From positions 334,659-398,658 of the forward strand of contig DASRBI010000019.1 of assembly GCA_035685165.1 (NCBI GenBank): a stretch of DNA of 64,000 nucleotides, written 5' to 3'. Below the pieces are notes generated by a model. The model searched no databases. It saw only the letters and a program-made list of their open reading frames with translations, and was not told the DNA's origin. The position numbers and the translations under genes are program-made. This stretch comes from DATFDN01 sp035685165 (GTDB taxonomy: Bacteria; Pseudomonadota; Alphaproteobacteria; Acetobacterales; Acetobacteraceae). Positions 60,201 through 64,000 of this stretch are shown here, one piece after another; positions within the stretch are counted from its first letter, which is position 1, and each line of letters opens with the position of its first letter.

Positions 60201-60387
60201 CCGAGCTCGCCATCGTCTCGGGACTTGCGCCCGGATATTTTGCGTTGACGAGGATGGTAGGGAAGTCGACGCGCGGCAGCGGCGCGACCGGCAGGAACGG
60301 ATAGGCGGCAAGGCCCACGAGCACGAGCGCCGCCATGATGAGCGAGGTGCCGACCGGGCGCCGGATGAACGGCGTCGAGATGCTCAT
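57262..60387 (-). CDS. RND multidrug efflux transporter, inner-membrane pump (MdtB/MdtC-like)
   Basis: 1041 residues. MSISTPFIRRPVGTSLIMAALVLVGLAAYPFLPVAPLPRVDFPTI is the hallmark N-terminus of the MdtBC/HAE1 group. Proton-relay aspartates are in VGFVVDDAIVMLENIYRHVE, and RFRPILMTTMAAMLSGLPLMLG lies near the end. Twelve spans and two large periplasmic loops are expected. It exports drugs or toxic compounds using the proton gradient. It overlaps the adaptor gene by four bases. No TolC-like outer-membrane channel is encoded nearby, so one from elsewhere would be used. Confidence 0.95.
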   Translation of the reverse strand: MSISTPFIRRPVGTSLIMAALVLVGLAAYPFLPVAPLPRVDFPTILVNAKYPGASPETMASSVAQPLERQFSQIPGVAQMTSVSVNGQTQIVVQFDLDRNIDAAAGDIQAAINAANGNLPKNLPSTPNYWKINPSDSPIMILGVHSGAVPLIEADDYADNILSQQISQIAGVGQVYIGGEQKRAIRVQVDPAKLAAMGMTLEDVRFALVNATVEAPKGVIDSQHRQFTVYANDQLTKAPEYDNVIVAWRNGAPVRVRDIGRAVDGPENNTLAAWQNGERGIILLIFKQPGANVIDTVERIKAALPRLEASIPPAIHVDVLMDRTLTIRASVADVQFTLMLSVCLVVMVIFLFLRSFWATVIPAITVPVALICTFAAMFLLGFSLDNLSLMALTIAVGFVVDDAIVMLENIYRHVEEGMAPMEAALKGAGEIGFTIVSISLSLVAVFIPLLLMGGIVGRLFREFAMTVTVAVLVSAFVSLTLTPMMCSRFLRHHTGGHGLLYRVVESFFVGLLAFYRRTLDVALRHRFLTLLTFLATLSLTVYLYIDIPKGFFPPQDTGVVIGISEGAEDVSFKEMSRIQARLDALIAADPDVASYNATVGSGIGGQTVNNGRIFIALKPWDQRVGGSAQDFINRIRPKLATVEGGKLFLQAAQDIRVGGRLSKTEYQYTLQDADLTELFQWAPKVLTRLQKLPLLRDVTTDQQMSGMTTTLTIDRDKAARFGILPQAIDDTLYDAFGQRQITQYFTQINSYHLILEVLPGEASDVDTLNSLYVHGNGGTVVPLSAFVKWTTAPVQPLSVSHQSQFPAVTISFNLAKGVALGQAVDAINAAMQQMRVPDTLQGSFQGNAQAFQSSLRGQPLLVAAALITVYIILGVLYESYILPLTILSTLPSAGVGALLMLMLFNTDLSVIAMIGIILLIGIVKKNGIMMVDFAITAERRDNLEPAEAIRQACLLRFRPILMTTMAAMLSGLPLMLGHGAGSELRRPLGYAMVGGLALSQVLTLYTTPVIYLYLDRLQHWLAPRSRVHVPTLAEKMGAAAD

Positions 60388-61568
60388 GCGGCGCGATCCA
60401 CCGATTGTCCGTTGGCCGTATCACTGCTGCGCGGCGCGACATGCGTGCCGTCCTGCAATCGCGACTGGCCCGATGTCACCACCGTCGCGCCGTCCTCCAG
60501 CCCGCTGGCGATCACGGCGATGCTGCCGGTATCGACCATGACCTTAACCGGCGCCCGCCGCACGGTCGAATCGGCGGAAACGCTATAGACGTAGAGCCCG
60601 GCGGGACCGTGCTGCACGGCCACGGAAGGGACCGCGAGCACGTTCGCGAGCGTCTCCAGGTGCAGTTGCGCGGTGATGAATTGCCCTGGCCAGAGCGTCA
60701 TGTCGGTGTTCGGAAATTCGGCCTTCAGCTTAATCGTGCCGCTCGATGGATCGATCGTGTTGTCGAGCGTGAGCAGTGTGCCGCGCGCGAGCAACTGTCC
60801 GCCCTCGCCGTTCAGCGCCTGAACGGCGAGCGGCCCGCCACGCATCGCCGCGGTTATGCGCGGCAGGTCCTGCTGGGGCAGGGTGAAGGTGGCGGCGATC
60901 GGCTGCATCTGAGTGATGGTTACGATGCCCCCCGGATCGGCGGCGTGAATCAGGTTGCCGGGATCGACTTGGCGCAGGCCGACGCGGCCGGTGATTGGCG
61001 AGGTGATGTAGCAGAAGCTGAGGTTGAGCTGGGCCGCCTCCACGGTGGCCACGTCGCCGGCGATTTCGGCGGTGAAGCGGGCGACGGCTGCCTGCTGGGT
61101 TTCGAGCTGCTGGCGCGATGCGAAATCCTGCCGCGCGAGCGCGGTGTAGCGTTGCAAGTCGCGTTTGGCGTTTTCGAGATCTGCCTCGTCCTGCTGCTTC
61201 TTGGCCATCGCCTGATCGAGCACGGCCTGGTACGGACGCGGATCGATCACCGCGATTAGGTCACCCTGTTTGACGGTCTGGCCTTCCCTCACCGGCACCT
61301 TGATCAGCGTGCCGTCTACCCGCGAGCGCACCAGCACCGAATTCAGCGCCTGCACGGAACCGAGGCCGGAGAGGTAAATCGGCACGTCCTGCCGGCCTGC
61401 CCTGGCCACGCTGACCGGCACGGCCTGGGGGGTGGCTGGGCTGGCAGGGGCTGCATCCTGCGCGCGCGCGGCCGGATGGGGGAAGGCGAGCGCCAGCGCC
61501 GCCAACAGCGCAAGTCGCGGCACGCACGCGCGGCCGTTCCCGCTTGCAGAATTGGGCATAAGCTGCAC
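60384..61568 (-). CDS. RND efflux periplasmic adaptor (MdtA-like)
   Basis: 394 residues. Signal peptide LALLAALALAFPHPAARAQ, then the lipoyl half-motif VPIYLSGLGSVQALNSVLVRSRVDGTLIKVPVREGQTVKQGDLIAVIDPRPYQ (split over beta domains), a coiled-coil hairpin (LDQAMAKKQQDEADLENAKRDLQRYTALARQ) and YITSPITGRVGLRQVDPGNL. The MdtA family joins the RND pump to TolC. First gene of the efflux operon. Confidence 0.94.
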   Translation of the reverse strand: MQLMPNSASGNGRACVPRLALLAALALAFPHPAARAQDAAPASPATPQAVPVSVARAGRQDVPIYLSGLGSVQALNSVLVRSRVDGTLIKVPVREGQTVKQGDLIAVIDPRPYQAVLDQAMAKKQQDEADLENAKRDLQRYTALARQDFASRQQLETQQAAVARFTAEIAGDVATVEAAQLNLSFCYITSPITGRVGLRQVDPGNLIHAADPGGIVTITQMQPIAATFTLPQQDLPRITAAMRGGPLAVQALNGEGGQLLARGTLLTLDNTIDPSSGTIKLKAEFPNTDMTLWPGQFITAQLHLETLANVLAVPSVAVQHGPAGLYVYSVSADSTVRRAPVKVMVDTGSIAVIASGLEDGATVVTSGQSRLQDGTHVAPRSSDTANGQSVDRAA

Positions 61569-61675
61569 CCGCTTAGACGCTGGGGCCTTGCCGCCGGCAC
61601 TTGGCGCAAACCCGATCCCGCTGAATGGCCCTTCCGACGCCTCTGCGTCAACCCGTCGTTACAAAACGAGAGAAT

Positions 61676-62257
61676 CTATCCATCGGCAATGCCGAGCGCG
61701 CGGCGGAACCGGTCAGTGAGGTGCGCGCCGTCGCGTGGCGGCAGGAAGCGGGGGGCCTCGGCGGGCGAGATGCGGATCACCGCGAACAGCGGCTCGCGCC
61801 GCAGGCGCGGGCGCAGCGCCTCCACCTCCGCCATGTCGCGGGCGGTCGCGGTCGTCTCCCACCCGCACGCCGCGGCGACGGCGGCGAGATCGGTGCGGTG
61901 CGCGGTGTGGCTTTCCTGCGCGCCGGTCTCGCCGAAGCGGGCGTTATCCAGCACCCCGATTGCTAGGTTCGTCGGGCGCGCCGAGGCGATGGTGGCGAGC
62001 GCGCCCATACCCATCAGCATCTCGCCATCGCCGGTCAGCACCAGCACCCGCCGGTCGGGGCGGGCGAGCGCAAGGCCGAGGCCGATCATTGCCGCCCCGC
62101 CCATCGCGCCCCAGAGATAGAAGTTGAACGGCCGGTCGCCGGCCGCCGCGGCGTCGTAGGTGGCGGCGCCGAGCCCGGTGACCACCAGCAGATCGCCCGG
62201 CTCGCGCAGCAACGCGGCGACCACGGCGCGGCGGTCAAGCGTTCCGTCGTTCCTCAT
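61676..62257 (-). CDS. TPP-dependent decarboxylase, beta (PP-domain) subunit, ComE-like
   Basis: 193 residues from MRNDGTLDRRAVVAALLREP at 62257. The TPP/Mg2+ motif runs from LVLTGDGEMLMGMGALATIA to VLDNARFGETG (GDG...DN). Size and motif match the beta subunit of two-gene sulfopyruvate decarboxylases (ComE) or phosphonopyruvate decarboxylase-like enzymes. It overlaps the alpha subunit gene by four bases. In bacteria such pairs can act on sulfopyruvate, phosphonopyruvate or related 2-oxo acids; the substrate is not decided here. Confidence 0.82.
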   Translation of the reverse strand: MRNDGTLDRRAVVAALLREPGDLLVVTGLGAATYDAAAAGDRPFNFYLWGAMGGAAMIGLGLALARPDRRVLVLTGDGEMLMGMGALATIASARPTNLAIGVLDNARFGETGAQESHTAHRTDLAAVAAACGWETTATARDMAEVEALRPRLRREPLFAVIRISPAEAPRFLPPRDGAHLTDRFRRALGIADG

Positions 62258-62772
62258 TGCACGAACACCTTGGCGCCGATCAGCCGCTGGCCGAGCAGCA
62301 CCGCAACCGGCACGTGGCTGTCGAAGGCGAGTGCTGCCGCGGCGACGACCGTCTCGGCGGCTTCCTCGGCGTGGTCGGCGCGGCGCACATGCACGCCGGC
62401 CGCCTTCAGCACCTCGGGCGTGGCGGCGCCCATCGGGACCTGCCACGGGTTGAACTCGCCCCACTCGCCCCGCATGGTCACGAGGGTCAGGAACGGCATC
62501 CGGCAGTTCACCGGAATGGACAGCATATTGATCGTGTTGCCGACGCCGGAGGACTGCATGAGCAAGGCGGCACGCTGGCCGCCAAGCCAGGCACCGGCGG
62601 CGAGCGCCACACCTTCTTCCTCGGTGGTCAGCACCACGGCCTGCATCGCGGGGTCGGCGTGGGCCGCCGCGATCAGCGCCGCATGGCCCGCGTCTGGCAC
62701 ATAGCCGATCTGGGAGATGCGGGCGCGCTTGAGGGCGGCATAGACCTCCGCCTGCCAAGGCCTGTTGGACAT
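62254..62772 (-). CDS. TPP-dependent decarboxylase, alpha (PYR-domain) subunit, ComD-like
   Basis: 172 residues from MSNRPWQAEVYAALKRARIS at 62772. YVPDAGHAALIAAAHADPAM, VVLTTEEEGVALAAGAWLGG (with the conserved Glu that activates TPP) and ALLMQSSGVGNTINMLSIPVNCRMPFLTLVTMRGEWGEFNPWQ are the PYR-domain features. Forms the active site with the beta subunit. No phosphonate or coenzyme M pathway gene is visible next to it. Confidence 0.82.
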   Translation of the reverse strand: MSNRPWQAEVYAALKRARISQIGYVPDAGHAALIAAAHADPAMQAVVLTTEEEGVALAAGAWLGGQRAALLMQSSGVGNTINMLSIPVNCRMPFLTLVTMRGEWGEFNPWQVPMGAATPEVLKAAGVHVRRADHAEEAAETVVAAAALAFDSHVPVAVLLGQRLIGAKVFVQ

Positions 62773-62835
62773 CAGGGGCTCCATTGCTCGGGCCATGCTG
62801 CCGCCCGAGGGGGCGGACCGCAATTAGGCTGGCCT

Positions 62836-63561
62836 TCAGCCGGGGGCAACGGTTTCCCCGGGAAGCACGCCCCAGATGCCGTCGCGCTTGATCCAGCCCC
62901 GGTAATCGCTGACCTGCACGCGGCACCACTCGGAATTGGCCGGGCAGGCGTTAATCCGCCCGACCACACCTGGCTTCAGCACGGCAACCGGACGGGCAGT
63001 GTCCTGCGGTTCGGCACGCAGTGTGCGTTCCGCGCCGGTGACGACGAAATCCCGCCGCCCCATCAGCGTCGCCTCGTGTACCCACCCCTTGGTGCCGTCC
63101 GGGGCAGTGACGAGGCGCCAAACGTCGAACTCGCGCTCGATCTCCACCGGCAGCCCGCGACGCTTGTAGAGCCATTCCACCGGATAACGGTCCCCCGGCC
63201 CGGCGCGGAAGTTCACCTGATCGGCGCGCAGCGCGGCGAAGCGCGGCAGCGGCAGGCCGGTGACGGTGCCGATATGGGTGTCGGGCGGCGGCGGCGCGGG
63301 CTTGGCTGGGGCGGCGGGCTTCGCGGCCTCGGCGGCCTGCGGCTCGGGCTTCGCTGCTGCGGCGGGCTCTTTGGCGGGGGCGCGGCCGCGGACGGCCGTC
63401 CGCTCCTTCCCACTCTTACCTCTGTGGGCGGGCGCCTCGCGAACCGGCCCTTGCGGAGCGGCAACGATGTGCTGGGACGGAGCGGGAGCTGGCTGCTGCT
63501 GCGCGGCTGCGGCCGGGGCGATCAAGCAGGCGGAGAGGATCGCCGGTCGAAGAAAAGCCAT
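62836..63561 (-). CDS. Exported protein with SH3-type domain
   Basis: 241 residues from MAFLRPAILSACLIAPAAAA, a signal peptide. A Pro/Ala/Lys-rich linker of about 75 residues (QPAPAPSQHIVAAPQGPVRE, AAKPEPQAAEAAKPAAPAKP) leads to a bacterial SH3-like region: LRADQVNFRAGPGDRYPVEWLYKRRGLPVEIEREFDVWRLV, and a second repeat-like part ERTLRAEPQDTARPVAVLKPGVVGRINACPANSEWCRVQVSDYRGWI. Such proteins bind the cell wall in the periplasm. Known members of this alphaproteobacterial family often carry two SH3-like modules. Confidence 0.82.
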   Translation of the reverse strand: MAFLRPAILSACLIAPAAAAQQQPAPAPSQHIVAAPQGPVREAPAHRGKSGKERTAVRGRAPAKEPAAAAKPEPQAAEAAKPAAPAKPAPPPPDTHIGTVTGLPLPRFAALRADQVNFRAGPGDRYPVEWLYKRRGLPVEIEREFDVWRLVTAPDGTKGWVHEATLMGRRDFVVTGAERTLRAEPQDTARPVAVLKPGVVGRINACPANSEWCRVQVSDYRGWIKRDGIWGVLPGETVAPG

Positions 63562-63691
63562 TGGCGAGCAGTGCCAATCCGTGCGGACTCGGGTCAAGCA
63601 GGTTCCTCGCGGCGGAGGTTCTGCCGGACGGATCATCCGCTAGCTGAACCGGACAAATCGGCGCTCCCTCTACGGGGGGAAAAATGAGGGA

Positions 63692-63720
63692 TTGACCGCG
63701 CGGTAGGGGCGGCCTAGATA
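63692..63720 (+). promoter_or_regulatory. Upstream promoter of the presumed rRNA operon
   Basis: TTGACC (63692-63697), 17-base spacer, TAGATA (63715-63720). Near-consensus sigma70 elements with ideal spacing. A second, similar promoter lies 54 bases downstream. Confidence 0.65.
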
Positions 63721-63745
63721 GCCCGTCGCCGTTTCGGCGGGCCGA

Positions 63746-63774
63746 TTGACCCGGCGGTGCGGTTCAGCTAGTAT
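63746..63774 (+). promoter_or_regulatory. Downstream promoter of the presumed rRNA operon
   Basis: TTGACC (63746-63751), 17-base spacer, TAGTAT (63769-63774). It is followed by a short CCCCT...AGGGG hairpin (63780-63795). Tandem strong promoters are typical of rrn operons. Confidence 0.7.
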
Positions 63775-64000
63775 CAATGCCCCCTCGTGAAGGGGTGATG
63801 CGGAACCGAGGCGGGTCGCCGCAAGGCGGTCGCTATCGGTTACCTGTTCTTTGACTGATGAATCCGATGAAGGGATACGCGGGGAGCGCCTTTGGGTATT
63901 ATGCTGTGATGGCATGATGCTGGTGGTTTGGGCATTGGGTTTGGGTTTTGTGGCCTGAGCTTGTTGGTCTGGACGAGGGTGCTTTGGCGTATCTTTGCGA
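63775..64000 (+). ncRNA. Leader of an rRNA operon (16S gene not reached)
   Basis: No open frame continues across this stretch. TGTTCTTTGA at 63845-63854 is a boxA-like antitermination motif, as found in rrn leaders. The following T/G-rich text (GGTTTGGGCATTGGGTTTGG.., GGCGTATCTTTGCGA) resembles the leader just before 16S rRNA in Acetobacterales-type genomes. The 16S start (AGAGTTTGATC) is not yet present at the window edge. The assignment is inferred from tandem promoters plus boxA. Confidence 0.65.

Overview
The window is a high-GC bacterial chromosome segment. It most likely comes from an alphaproteobacterium of the Rhodospirillales/Acetobacterales type. The reasons are a gatCAB amidotransferase (indirect Asn/Gln-tRNA charging), a perfect FixK/FNR box, an alphaproteobacterial trxB-LysR pair, many GC-rich palindromic dispersed repeats, and ribosomal proteins of alphaproteobacterial type. 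The species cannot be named from sequence reading alone.

Left part (1-26 kb, mixed housekeeping and accessory). In order: the 3' end of an unknown gene; a LysR regulator divergent from a secreted SGNH-type hydrolase with a PEP-CTERM anchor; a small secreted protein; a FitAB/VapBC-type toxin-antitoxin pair; an ArsR-methyltransferase fusion regulator with a 22-bp perfect palindrome in front of it, followed directly by cobalamin-dependent methionine synthase (metH); a metallo-beta-lactamase-fold lactonase-like enzyme downstream of a phosphate transporter operon that has pstS, pstC and pstA but no pstB or phoU; ruvX divergent from gatC-gatA-gatB; an unknown coiled-coil protein; and a pta-fabI-ackA operon preceded by a FixK/FNR box. 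After these come a VOC protein, a small heat-shock protein, two methyltransferases, a GlcG/HbpS-like protein, a LysR regulator and thioredoxin reductase. A 32-bp-period tandem array sits between the convergent GlcG-like and LysR genes.

Middle part (26.4-52.6 kb, information processing). rplK-rplA-rplJ-rplL-rpoB-rpoC ends in a Rho-independent terminator. A 0.9-kb spacer follows, holding two short tandem membrane-protein ORFs, the second broken by an amber codon, and a strong sigma70-like promoter. Then come rpsL-rpsG-tuf (no fusA), a terminator-like hairpin, and the complete S10 and spc operons through secY and adk. The usual neighbours secE-nusG (before rplK), fusA, and rpsM-rpsK-rpoA-rplQ (after adk) are absent. 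L5 (rplE) carries an unusual N-terminal extension of about 70 residues rich in Gly, Ala and Lys. Palindromic dispersed elements are inserted between rpoB and rpoC, rplE and rpsN, and rplO and secY.

Right part (52.6-64 kb). It holds a crotonase-fold protein lacking both canonical glutamates, a gene-poor stretch with an interrupted ORF, a PAP2-like phosphatase with altered signature residues, an M20 amidohydrolase, an orphan ABC permease, an RND efflux pump with its adaptor, a two-subunit TPP decarboxylase of the sulfopyruvate/phosphonopyruvate type, and an SH3-domain exported protein. The last 0.3 kb has two tandem promoters (each TTGACC-N17-TAGNTA-like) and a boxA-like motif, and looks like the leader of a ribosomal RNA operon whose 16S gene would start just past the edge.
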